Assembly (NCBI GenBank): GCA_029009035.1
Contig: JAQXJQ010000162.1
Span: 1 to 21,901, forward strand
Length of the DNA stretch: 21,901 nt
Origin: Oscillospiraceae bacterium
GTDB taxonomy: Bacteria; Bacillota; Clostridia; Oscillospirales; Oscillospiraceae
Direction of reading: 5' to 3'
The notes under the pieces are model-generated. The model was not told the DNA's origin, ran no database searches, and saw only the letters and a program-made list of their open reading frames with translations. Of this stretch, positions 14,415 through 21,901 are shown piece after piece. A program made the position numbers and the translations under genes. Within the stretch, counting starts at the first letter, position 1. The number at the start of each line of letters is the position of its first letter.

Positions 14415-15899
14415 TCAGTGATGGAACAGGTTGTTGGTCTGATACTGGGGGGTGCAGGTGAGGCGCAGGCCCAGCTTGGAGTAGATGGAGCTGTCCGCGG
14501 AGGAGAGGATCACCGAGGAGTGGGCCTCGCAGCCGCGAAGGGCGTCCAGACCGTTCAGCGCCTTGGCGGCCAGGGGGTCGGTGGCGGCGGAGATGGCCAG
14601 GGCGATGAGCAGCTCGTCGCTGTGCAGCCGGGGGTTCTGGGAGCCGAGGTGAGAGGTCTTCACGCCCTGGATGGGCTCGATGGCCTGACGGGAGATCAGA
14701 TGGACGGCGTCGTCAATGCCGCTGACGGCCTTGAGGGCGTTGAGCAGGGCGGCGGAGGATGCGCCCATCAGATCGGAGGTCTTGCCGGTGATGACGCAGC
14801 CGTCGGGCAGCTCGATGGCCACGGCGGGTTCGCCGGTCTGCTCCGCGCGGGCTTCGGCGGCGGCGATCACCGGGCGCATGGCGGGGGTGATCTCGGCCTG
14901 TTTCATCAGCAGCTCCAGCTTGTACACGATATCGTCGCTGCCCTGACCCCGGCGAAGGTCGCACAGGGCGGCGTAGTAGCGGCGGATGATCTCCTGCCGG
15001 GCGGCGGCGCAGACGGCGTCGTCGTCGAAGATGCAGTTGCCGGCCATGTTCACGCCCATATCCGTGGGGGACTTGTAGGGGCTCTCGCCCATGATGCGCT
15101 CAAAAATGGCGGCCAGAACGGGGAAGACCTCCACATCCCGGTTGTAGTTCACCGTGGTCTCGCCGTAGGCCTGGAGATGGAAGGGGTCGATCATGTTCAC
15201 ATCGTTCAGGTCGGCGGTGGCGGCCTCGTAAGCCAGGTTCACCGGGTGCTTGAGGGGCAGGTTCCAGATGGGGAAGGTCTCAAACTTGGCATAACCGGCC
15301 TGAACGCCCCGCTTGTGGTGGTGATAGAGCTGGCTGAGGCAGGTGGCCATCTTGCCGGAGCCGGGACCGGGTGCGGTGATGACCACCAGGGGACGGGTGG
15401 TCTCGATATAGTCGTTGCGGCCGAAGCCTTCGTCGGAGACGATGGTGGAGATGTTGTGGGGGTAGCCGGGGATGGGGTAGTGGAGGTACACCTTGATGCC
15501 CAGATTTTCCAGACGGCGCTTGAAGGCGTCCGCCGCGGGCTGACCGGCATACTGGGTGATGGTGACGCTGCCCACATAGAGGCCCTGGGAGCGGAAGGTG
15601 TCAATGAGGCGGAGCACATCCTCGTCATAGGTGATGCCCAGATCGCCGCGGATCTTGTTCTGCTCGATGGCAGCGGCGTTGATGACGATGACCATCTCCA
15701 CGCTCTCCCGCAGCTCCAGCAGCATCCGGATCTTACTGTCGGGAGCAAAGCCGGGCAGGACTCTGGAGGCGTGATAGTCGTCAAACAGCTTGCCGCCGAA
15801 CTCCAGATAGAGTTTGCCGCCAAACTGGGCAATGCGCTCACGGATGCGGGCGGACTGGGTCTCCAGATACTTTTGATTGTCAAATCCGATTTTGCTCAT
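14415..15899 (-). CDS. DUF1846 (UPF0371) family protein
   Basis: A 494-residue cytoplasmic protein of a family conserved in Firmicutes and without settled function. Recognisable family features are FDNQKYLETQSARIRER near the start, DDYHASRVLPGF (40-51), a glycine-rich loop TAPGPGSGKM (175-184) that resembles a P-loop but lacks the final Ser/Thr, and GVNMAGNCIFDD (282-293). The length equals the family norm. The ATG at 15897-15899 is the family-like start (MSKIGFDNQKYLE) but has no adjacent ribosome binding site; the nearest purine-rich run, GAGGGGGAAGGG, is about 25-35 bases upstream across a potential small hairpin. It is a single-gene unit, convergent with the aro operon. Confidence 0.85.
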   Translation of the reverse strand: MSKIGFDNQKYLETQSARIRERIAQFGGKLYLEFGGKLFDDYHASRVLPGFAPDSKIRMLLELRESVEMVIVINAAAIEQNKIRGDLGITYDEDVLRLIDTFRSQGLYVGSVTITQYAGQPAADAFKRRLENLGIKVYLHYPIPGYPHNISTIVSDEGFGRNDYIETTRPLVVITAPGPGSGKMATCLSQLYHHHKRGVQAGYAKFETFPIWNLPLKHPVNLAYEAATADLNDVNMIDPFHLQAYGETTVNYNRDVEVFPVLAAIFERIMGESPYKSPTDMGVNMAGNCIFDDDAVCAAARQEIIRRYYAALCDLRRGQGSDDIVYKLELLMKQAEITPAMRPVIAAAEARAEQTGEPAVAIELPDGCVITGKTSDLMGASSAALLNALKAVSGIDDAVHLISRQAIEPIQGVKTSHLGSQNPRLHSDELLIALAISAATDPLAAKALNGLDALRGCEAHSSVILSSADSSIYSKLGLRLTCTPQYQTNNLFHH

Positions 15900-15952
15900 A
15901 GTGCTGTCGGGTCTGCTGCGCAGCCCTTCCCCCTCTCAACTCATACCCTCCG

Positions 15953-15981
15953 ATTTTAGCACATCGCACCCACCTCGGCAA
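15953..15981 (-). promoter_or_regulatory. Promoter of the DUF1846 gene
   Basis: On the minus strand TTGCCG (15976-15981), 17-base spacer, TAAAAT (15953-15958), with TG one base ahead of the -10 box giving an extended -10 (TGCTAAAAT). Transcription would begin near 15946. Confidence 0.65.
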
Positions 15982-16031
15982 GGGTGCGGGCAGATAAAAG
16001 CGAAAAATTTCGACAGATTTTTTCCGAAAAG

Positions 16032-16061
16032 AAACAGGGGGAGCGGATGCTCCCCCTGTTT
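16032..16061 (-). terminator. Terminator after rpiB
   Basis: A 13-base perfect stem AAACAGGGGGAGC with its complement around loop GGAT, 15 bases after the rpiB stop codon. On the minus strand it is followed by CTTTTC, a moderate T-run. It ends the three-gene unit coming from 19379. Confidence 0.8.
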
Positions 16062-16076
16062 GTACCGTGGAAACGC

Positions 16077-16517
16077 TCAGCCCTTTTCGATGTCCATCAT
16101 GAGGTTGACGCGGCGCTCATGGCGGCCGCCCTCAAACTCGGTGGTGAGGAAGGCGTCCACGATGCGCTCGGCCTCAAAGGGGCCGGTGAAGCCGCCGGCC
16201 AGAGCCAGCATATTGGCGTTGTTGTGCTGGCGGGTCAGCTGGGCGGAGAGCAGGTCGCGGCACAGGGCGCAGCGGATGCCGGGGACCTTGTTGGCAGAGA
16301 TGGAGATGCCGATGCCGGTGGTGCACAGCACGATGCCGCGCTCGCACCGGCCGGAGGCCACCTTCTCGGCGGCAGCCTTGGCAAAGATGGGGTAGTCGCA
16401 GCTGTCGGTGGAATAGGTGCCGCAGTCCTCCACCTCATAGCCCTTTCCGGTGAGGTAGGTCTTCAGATGCTCCTTCAGGGCGAAGGCGCCGTGGTCGCAG
16501 CCCATGGAAATTTTCAT
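16077..16517 (-). CDS. rpiB: Ribose-5-phosphate isomerase B
   Basis: Interconverts ribose-5-phosphate and ribulose-5-phosphate in the pentose phosphate pathway; relatives act on allose-, galactose- or other sugar phosphates. The 146 residues match RpiB/LacAB length. Motifs: CDHGAFALK (7-15), GTYSTDSCDYP (33-43), the catalytic LCTTGIG (64-70, Cys65; the usual form is LCGTGIG), RCALC (82-86), HNNAN (98-102) and GGRHERRV (130-137). AAGGAG precedes the ATG. It follows the PHP phosphatase gene by 33 bases on the same strand and is probably cotranscribed. Confidence 0.93.
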   Translation of the reverse strand: MKISMGCDHGAFALKEHLKTYLTGKGYEVEDCGTYSTDSCDYPIFAKAAAEKVASGRCERGIVLCTTGIGISISANKVPGIRCALCRDLLSAQLTRQHNNANMLALAGGFTGPFEAERIVDAFLTTEFEGGRHERRVNLMMDIEKG

Positions 16518-16550
16518 AACAGAAACTCCTTTATCTTTATTTTTATGAAA

Positions 16551-17366
16551 TCAGATCTTATGCTCCACCGGCTTGCGGCGGACAAAGGCGGTGATGCGGT
16601 CAAACCCTGCCTCCCGGATCATCTCCAGCGCCCGGGGGATGCCCAGAGCCACATCCTGGGGGCGATGGGCGTCGGAGCCCACGGTGACGAGCCGGCCACC
16701 GCACTCCCGATACCAGCGCAGCAGCAGCGGCCAGTCGGCAAAATCCTTTCCCCGGCAGGTGTTGACCTCCAGGGCGTGGTCGGTGCGGGCCAGTTGGGTG
16801 AAGATGGCCCGGATGGGCTCCTCATAGTCTTCCACCGAAAGCTCGCCTCCATCCCGGCGAATGTAGCGGATGGGGTAGTTGATGTGGGCCAGAGAGTCAT
16901 AGCAGTCGGGGTATTGGGTGACCAGCTCCCAGCTGTTTTCAAGGCACTGTTCAAAGCTTTTGCGCCCCAGCTCCGGCTTGCCCGTGTAATCGGTGGAAAA
17001 GAACTCGATGTTGTCCATATACCCCATCCAGTTGTGGAAGGAGCCGAGGACAAAATCCAGCTCCCCGCCGCCCTCGGCGATGATACGCCGGGCCACGGCG
17101 GGGTCGTAGAGGGGGGAGCCAAGCTCCAGCCCCAGACGCAGCTCCATGGAGCCGCTGAGCTCACTGCGAATGGAGTCGAACTGCGCCTTTGCCCCCGCCC
17201 AATCGAATTGGGTCACGGGGAGGCCGCTGCCGTCCAGCAGGTCGCAGTGGTCGGTTACGCAGTATTCCCGCAGTCCCAGCGCTTCGGCAGCCTTCACCAT
17301 ATCGGCGAGGGGCGCGGTGCTGTCCTGAGAGATGAGGGTGTGGGTGTGACAGTCACAGAGATACAT
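16551..17366 (-). CDS. PHP-domain phosphatase, histidinol-phosphatase (HisJ) family
   Basis: Metal-dependent phosphoesterase of 271 residues. PHP motifs in order: HTHT (7-10), TDHCD (38-42), a Glu in LELGS (80-84), SFHN (109-112), AHINYP (160-165), and GSDAH (230-234), which together supply the multi-metal centre. The best family match is the HisJ-type histidinol-phosphatase, which makes histidinol; no other his gene is nearby, so the true substrate could be another sugar- or amino-alcohol phosphate. The ATG at 17364-17366 is chosen over a GTG nine bases upstream because AGGTGA is correctly placed for it. It starts 24 bases after the mannosyltransferase stop. Confidence 0.8.
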   Translation of the reverse strand: MYLCDCHTHTLISQDSTAPLADMVKAAEALGLREYCVTDHCDLLDGSGLPVTQFDWAGAKAQFDSIRSELSGSMELRLGLELGSPLYDPAVARRIIAEGGGELDFVLGSFHNWMGYMDNIEFFSTDYTGKPELGRKSFEQCLENSWELVTQYPDCYDSLAHINYPIRYIRRDGGELSVEDYEEPIRAIFTQLARTDHALEVNTCRGKDFADWPLLLRWYRECGGRLVTVGSDAHRPQDVALGIPRALEMIREAGFDRITAFVRRKPVEHKI

Positions 17367-17390
17367 ACAGATCACCTGATCGTGAAAGAA

Positions 17391-19379
17391 TTACAGGGGC
17401 CAGCTGGGGAACCAGCGCAGAAGGTTGTTGAAATACCACACAGGGGCGTAGAGGCCGGTGAGGGCGGGGTAGAAGAGGGCGTACACCGCCACGGTGCAGC
17501 CGGTAAAGCCGTAGACCGCCAGCGTGCAGCCTTTGCGGCGGCGGGAGAGCATATCGTTCATGAGGTAGGCGATGCAGAACACCAGAAACAGGGTGGTGGG
17601 GAAGTAGTGGTAGGCGAAGAGGGTCCGTCCGATGCCCAGCCAGGGCACCAGCTGGCTCAGCAGGGCGATGGTGATGAACAGGCCCGTTCCGCACCTGCGG
17701 CGGACGGTCTGGATGATGACGGCCGCGAAGGAGAGCAGACCCGCCCAGGACACCAGGGGGTTGTTGAAGGAGGCGAAGAGGCTCTTGATCCCCTGACTCT
17801 GGGCCAGATCCAGATCCCGGTAGTAGAGGATGGGACGGGCGTCGAAGATCCACTGGTACCAGTAGGACTCGTAGGGATGGTGGTCGTGGACGCCCTGATG
17901 GTAGGTGAGCATGAACACCTGGTTGTCCCATGTGAGCTTCAGCAGGTTGGGCAGGGTGAGCTCGGTGCCGTTTTTCAGGTTGTCCGCCACCAGATAGGGG
18001 ATGTAGGCCGCCACATAGATGGCCACGGGGATGATGACGAAGAACACCACGGACAGCAGGGTGGTGCCCACCACATGAGCGGTGAAGGAGGGTTTTCCGG
18101 TGCCGTCGGTGGCGTGATACCACTCCCGGCCCTTGAAGATGAGGCCCAGCAGCCACAGCACCGCCAGACCCACGCCGGCGTACACCACCGTCCACTTGGA
18201 TGCGCAGCCGATGCCCCAGAACAGCCCGGACAGGAACAGGGGGAGCACGGAGCGGCGCAGCTTCGTCCCCGCGGGGACGGACAGCCAGCGGTACATAAAG
18301 TAGTAGGAGACCAGGATGAAGAACACGCCGTAGGTGTCGATGGTGGCGATGCGGGTCTGCACCAGGTGCATGAAGTCAAAGGCGAACAGGCAGGTGCCGC
18401 AGAAGGCCACCGCCGTCTTGCCAAAGAGGTTTTTCAGGAAGATATAGAGGATGGGCAGCATGAGCACGCCGAAGAGGGTGCCCATGAACCGCCAGCCGAA
18501 GGGGGTCATGCCGAAGAGGACCACGCCCAGAGAGAGGATGAGCTTGCCCAGAGGGGGGTGGGAGACCTCGTAGGGGTAGACCCGGTTCAGATGCTCCAGC
18601 GCGGTGCGGGGGTGATAGATCTCGTCGAAGTAGCCGGAGTTCATGTAGGTGGCCTTGCTTGTCCAGAGGGAACTCTCGTCGAAGAGAGACTCGCCGCCCT
18701 GTGAGACCTCCCCGGGGACAAGGGGCGCGCCGTCGCTCCACAGGGCCAGATCCGCCAGCCACAGGCCCTCATGCCGCTCCACCCGGGGGGCGGAGATGCG
18801 GAATTGGGCGGCGGTGATGGGGGACTCGCCCTCGGCGGTGAGGTCGACGCACTGCCACTTCAGCAGGGAGGCGTAATTCTGATCCAGCGTGAGGCTCTGC
18901 CAGGTCTTCCCGTCGGAGGAGTACTCCAGCCGGTAGCTTCCCGTGCCCAGAGAGGTGTAATAGGACACCTTGTCCACCGTCACCGGCTGCTCGTAGGAGA
19001 AGGTGAACACGCTGTCCTGCTGAAAGACGGTATAGCTCTGGGGCACGGAGGTGTCGCCCAGGCGGAAGAAGGCGGTGGCGGCGTACACCACCGTGACCAG
19101 CAGCAGGGGCAGAATGTCCGACCGGACAACGGGATGACGCTTCAGGGTGAGGGTCATGGAGCGGGGCTGAGCCCGCTGCTCCGACAGGGCGATCCACTCA
19201 AGGGTGTGGGGCCGGGGGCGCAGACAGTGCCAGTAGTACACGAAAAAGGCGATGCACACCGCCAGCGCCCCAAGGGCGAGGAAAAAAGCGGGAGTCAGGT
19301 TCCCAAAGAACCAGGACAGGCCGTCAACTGCCGCCTGCAGGGGGGAAGTGCTGTCCGCTGTGAGTGACAGAGGGGTCAT
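17391..19379 (-). CDS. GT39-type phospholipid-dependent mannosyltransferase-like membrane protein with inserted beta-domain
   Basis: Integral membrane glycosyltransferase (GT-C fold) of 662 residues, related to protein O-mannosyltransferases that use a polyprenyl-phosphate sugar. Hydrophobic segments lie at about 30-50 and 89-106 and then repeatedly from 277 onward. Between them, residues about 110-220 look like an extracytoplasmic beta-sandwich of the discoidin (F5/8 type C) kind (SYRLEYSSDGKTWQSL, AQFRIS, then EGLWLADLALW). The catalytic loop follows: YFDEIYHPRTA (250-260, Asp252-Glu253) and the SHPPLGK stretch (273-279). GGAGG lies eight bases before the ATG. It leads an apparent operon with the PHP phosphatase and rpiB. 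Sugar and acceptor are unknown. Confidence 0.82.
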   Translation of the reverse strand: MTPLSLTADSTSPLQAAVDGLSWFFGNLTPAFFLALGALAVCIAFFVYYWHCLRPRPHTLEWIALSEQRAQPRSMTLTLKRHPVVRSDILPLLLVTVVYAATAFFRLGDTSVPQSYTVFQQDSVFTFSYEQPVTVDKVSYYTSLGTGSYRLEYSSDGKTWQSLTLDQNYASLLKWQCVDLTAEGESPITAAQFRISAPRVERHEGLWLADLALWSDGAPLVPGEVSQGGESLFDESSLWTSKATYMNSGYFDEIYHPRTALEHLNRVYPYEVSHPPLGKLILSLGVVLFGMTPFGWRFMGTLFGVLMLPILYIFLKNLFGKTAVAFCGTCLFAFDFMHLVQTRIATIDTYGVFFILVSYYFMYRWLSVPAGTKLRRSVLPLFLSGLFWGIGCASKWTVVYAGVGLAVLWLLGLIFKGREWYHATDGTGKPSFTAHVVGTTLLSVVFFVIIPVAIYVAAYIPYLVADNLKNGTELTLPNLLKLTWDNQVFMLTYHQGVHDHHPYESYWYQWIFDARPILYYRDLDLAQSQGIKSLFASFNNPLVSWAGLLSFAAVIIQTVRRRCGTGLFITIALLSQLVPWLGIGRTLFAYHYFPTTLFLVFCIAYLMNDMLSRRRKGCTLAVYGFTGCTVAVYALFYPALTGLYAPVWYFNNLLRWFPSWPL

Positions 19380-19451
19380 AAACGCGTCCTCCAGAAATCA
19401 TTTGTGCGCCGAAACGGCGTTGGTTCCGGTTTTTTGCCATCACCGGAGCAC

Positions 19452-19480
19452 ACTATATCATACTACGAAATCGGTGGAAA
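19452..19480 (-). promoter_or_regulatory. Promoter of the mannosyltransferase-PHP-rpiB unit
   Basis: On the minus strand TTTCCA (19475-19480), 17 bases, TATAGT (19452-19457), with TGA just before the -10 box (extended -10). Transcription would start near 19445, leaving a leader of about 65 bases with two small stems (CGCCG-TTT-CGGCG and ACCGGA/TCCGGT). Confidence 0.5.
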
Positions 19481-19490
19481 GAAAAGCCTG

Positions 19491-19508
19491 TTTTTTCCGC
19501 GGAAAAAA
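19491..19508. repeat. 18-base perfect palindrome upstream of the mannosyltransferase promoter
   Basis: TTTTTTCCGCGGAAAAAA reads identically on both strands and sits about ten bases upstream of the -35 box of the minus-strand promoter. Flanking CCTG and CAGG extend the symmetry imperfectly. It may be a regulator binding site or a hairpin; only position and symmetry support this. Confidence 0.5.
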
Positions 19509-19599
19509 CGACAGGATTAGCAATCACACCGGGCACCTGCAAAATTGGCGGCGGTTTTTAAAAAATATAATATTCACATTTAATTTACAAACGGAGCTA

Positions 19600-19628
19600 T
19601 TGACATTTTTCAGGGTCGGTGCTACATT
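19600..19628 (+). promoter_or_regulatory. Promoter of the hrcA-grpE-dnaK operon
   Basis: TTGACA (19600-19605), 17-base spacer, TACATT (19623-19628), with TG one base before the -10 box. An A+T-rich tract (about 19557-19590) immediately upstream could act as an UP element. The start of transcription would fall inside the CIRCE operator. Confidence 0.8.
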
Positions 19629-19632
19629 ATGT

Positions 19633-19659
19633 TTAGCACTCGGGGGTACTGAGTGCTAA
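19633..19659. promoter_or_regulatory. CIRCE operator (HrcA binding site)
   Basis: A perfect consensus TTAGCACTC-N9-GAGTGCTAA (arms 19633-19641 and 19651-19659) overlaps the predicted transcription start and lies 20 bases before hrcA. By established knowledge HrcA, folded with the help of GroEL, represses here until heat stress. Confidence 0.97.
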
Positions 19660-19679
19660 AAGCGAGAGGAGCGGACACG

Positions 19680-20744
19680 ATGGAACTGAGCGAACGAAAA
19701 AAGAAAATTCTCCGGGCCGTCGTGGAAAGCTATGTGCAGACGGCGGAGCCGGTGGGCTCCAAGGCCATTCTGGAGCTGGCGGAGCTGAAGGTGTCCTCCG
19801 CCACCATCCGCAACGAGCTGGCCGACCTCACGGAGCTGGGCTACCTGGAGCAGCCCCACACCTCCGCGGGGCGCATCCCCTCTCCCAAGGGATACCGCCT
19901 TTATGTCAATGAACTGATGGAGGAGCAGCGGCTCTCTCTGGAGGAGACCCGCCAGATCAACGAAGCCCTCCACCTGAAGATGAAGGAGCTGGACAAGGTC
20001 ATCGACCAGGCGGGCAAGATGGTGTCACAGCTGACCAACTACCCGGCCTTTGCCCTGGCAGGCGGCGTCCGGCGCACTACCATCCGCCGCTTCGACCTCA
20101 TCATGGTGGACGCCAATTCCTTTATCACCGTGGCCATGACCGACAGCAATGTGGTCAAGAACAAGCTCTTCCACCTTCCGGCGGAGCTGTCCGAGCCTCA
20201 GCTGCAGCTGCTCACCACGCTTTTGAACAGCTCTTTCGTGGGCAAGACTTTGGATGAGCTGACGCCGGAACTGATGCGGGTGGCGGAGCACGCCGCCGGA
20301 AGCTCCTACGGGCTCATTTCCCTGGTGGTCTCCTTTGCCATGGAGGTGCTGGACGATATCGAGAACAGCCCGGTGTACACCGCCGGTACCAGCCACATTC
20401 TGGACCATCCGGAATATCAGGATGTGGGCAAGGCCCAGAAGCTCATGAGCTACCTCAGCGAGGAGCAGAAGCTGGCCCGTTCTCTGGCCCTGCCCGCCAT
20501 GGGCGATGATAATACCCGCATCCTCATCGGCCCGGAAAATGTGGCCGACGAGCTGAAGGACACCAGCGTGGTGCTGGCCAGCTATGACATCGGGGACGGC
20601 CTGAAGGGCGTCATCGGTGTGGTAGGGCCCACCCGTATGGACTATGCCAAGGTGGCTGCCAAGCTGTCCTATGTGGCGGACGGCCTGTCCAAGCTGTTTG
20701 GTCAGACCGAGCTGCCCACACCGAAAACGGAAAAGGAGGAGTAA
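19680..20744 (+). CDS. hrcA: Heat-inducible transcription repressor HrcA
   Basis: DNA-binding repressor of class I heat-shock genes, acting at CIRCE sites. The ATG at 19680 follows GAGAGGAG at eight bases; an earlier in-frame start at 19653 lies within the CIRCE element and is rejected. The 354-residue protein has an N-terminal winged-helix domain (about 1-80, with YVQTAEPVGSKAI and SSATIRNELADLTELGYLEQPHTSAGR split over the recognition region), a dimerisation domain and a C-terminal GAF-like region ending in an acidic/basic tail. It is the first gene of the operon it controls, so it is autoregulated. Confidence 0.97.
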   Translation: MELSERKKKILRAVVESYVQTAEPVGSKAILELAELKVSSATIRNELADLTELGYLEQPHTSAGRIPSPKGYRLYVNELMEEQRLSLEETRQINEALHLKMKELDKVIDQAGKMVSQLTNYPAFALAGGVRRTTIRRFDLIMVDANSFITVAMTDSNVVKNKLFHLPAELSEPQLQLLTTLLNSSFVGKTLDELTPELMRVAEHAAGSSYGLISLVVSFAMEVLDDIENSPVYTAGTSHILDHPEYQDVGKAQKLMSYLSEEQKLARSLALPAMGDDNTRILIGPENVADELKDTSVVLASYDIGDGLKGVIGVVGPTRMDYAKVAAKLSYVADGLSKLFGQTELPTPKTEKEE

Positions 20745-20750
20745 GATCCC

Positions 20751-21302
20751 ATGTCTGAGCATAAAGAGAACAATACCGTTTCCGAGGCCGAGCAGACCGA
20801 GGAGACGACCGTTGCCCCGGAGACCGGGGCGGAGGAGCAGACCGAAGTGAGCGGGGAGCAGACCGCTCCCGTTGACGAGCAGGCTGAAAAGCTGGCCGCC
20901 GCGGAGGAGAAGTTCCTGCGTCTGGCCGCGGAGTACGACAACTACCGCAAGCGCACCGCCAAGGAGAAGGAGGCCATCTGGACCGACGCCAAGGCACAGG
21001 CCGTGACCGCCTTCCTGCCGGTGTACGACAATCTGGAGCGGGCACTGAAGCAGGAGACCGTGGACGCCGCCTACGCCAAGGGCGTGGAGATGACCCTGAA
21101 GGGCCTGCAGGATGTGCTCACCGGTCTGGGCGTGGAGATGATCCCCGCTCTGGGCGAGAGCTTCGACCCCAACCGCCACAACGCCGTGATGCATGTGGAG
21201 GACGACAGCGTGGGTGAAAACACCGTGGTGGAGGTATTCCAGCAGGGCTTCATCTGCGGCGAGAAGGTCATCCGCTTTTCGATGGTGAAAGTGGCCAACT
21301 GA
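20751..21302 (+). CDS. grpE: GrpE, nucleotide exchange factor for DnaK
   Basis: Promotes ADP release from DnaK in the Hsp70 cycle in the cytoplasm. The 183-residue protein starts with an acidic, disordered Glu/Thr-rich tail (about 1-45), then a long coiled-coil (EKLAAAEEKFLRLAAEYDNY) and the C-terminal beta-domain with the GrpE signature around FDPNRHNAVMH and the end VIRFSMVKVAN. GGAGG before ATG overlaps the hrcA end; the two genes are six bases apart. Confidence 0.97.
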   Translation: MSEHKENNTVSEAEQTEETTVAPETGAEEQTEVSGEQTAPVDEQAEKLAAAEEKFLRLAAEYDNYRKRTAKEKEAIWTDAKAQAVTAFLPVYDNLERALKQETVDAAYAKGVEMTLKGLQDVLTGLGVEMIPALGESFDPNRHNAVMHVEDDSVGENTVVEVFQQGFICGEKVIRFSMVKVAN

Positions 21303-21404
21303 GAAGCGTCCGAGCCGTCGTGAGCAGCGCGGATGGACCGGAGCGCGGGCGAGAAACCAAACTTCGTTAAAAACAATCTTTCATATATTTAGGAGGAAAA
21401 CATT

Positions 21405-21901
<497 letters not shown>

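Noticed and set aside
15984..18704. A 906-codon open frame on the plus strand
   Set aside because: It is antisense to rpiB, the PHP gene and most of the mannosyltransferase, all of which have clear motifs and ribosome binding sites; its translation is repetitive and featureless.
21303..21404. Second promoter or processing hairpin between grpE and dnaK
   Set aside because: The A+T-rich stretch has only weak promoter-like matches and no clear stem; a strong ribosome binding site is the only firm element.

Overview
The window looks like a chromosomal segment from a GC-rich, Gram-positive anaerobic Clostridia, most likely Oscillospiraceae (the Flavonifractor / Pseudoflavonifractor / Oscillibacter neighbourhood). 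This is inference. It rests on strong AGGAGG-type ribosome binding sites, sigma-A promoters (TTGACA-N17-TATAAT type), a CIRCE-controlled hrcA-grpE-dnaK order, a clostridial ThiI without a rhodanese domain, a DUF1846 protein, and hairpins of the GTTGCAG...CTGCAAC type after genes. I see no mobile element, tRNA, rRNA or CRISPR array. It is a housekeeping region with a few unusual regulatory details.

Layout. On the minus strand, 1-716 is the N-terminal part of the translational GTPase TypA/BipA, and 921-2165 is a membrane-bound processive family 2 glycosyltransferase behind a promoter with an operator-like inverted repeat. On the plus strand, 2383-3555 is thiI (tRNA 4-thiouridine synthesis). Two hairpin terminators and a short repeat-like stretch separate it from a minus-strand pair: cinA (4906-6171) and a secreted protein (3754-4887) with a degenerate NodB-like domain.

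The centre, 6265-14402, is a co-oriented aromatic amino acid operon: aroF (DAHP synthase), aroB, aroA, aroC, a gamma-carbonic-anhydrase-like gene, pheA (chorismate mutase-prephenate dehydratase-ACT), aroK, aroQ and aroE. Together these cover every shikimate step from erythrose-4-phosphate plus PEP to chorismate, then on to phenylpyruvate. No tyrA or trp gene is present. In front of aroF there is a strong promoter, a 31-codon reading frame with an excellent ribosome binding site and seven aromatic codons (five Phe, one Trp, one Tyr), and an intrinsic terminator whose left arm can pair instead with an upstream segment. That segment can in turn pair with the leader-peptide coding sequence. This has all the parts of a classical ribosome-mediated phenylalanine/aromatic attenuator and is the most interesting object in the window.

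Downstream, on the minus strand, are a DUF1846 protein (14415-15899) with an unusual leader and an apparent operon of a GT39-type protein mannosyltransferase-like membrane enzyme, a PHP-domain phosphatase and rpiB (19379 down to 16077). The right end is the heat-shock operon on the plus strand: promoter, perfect CIRCE operator, hrcA, grpE and the start of dnaK, which runs off the window.
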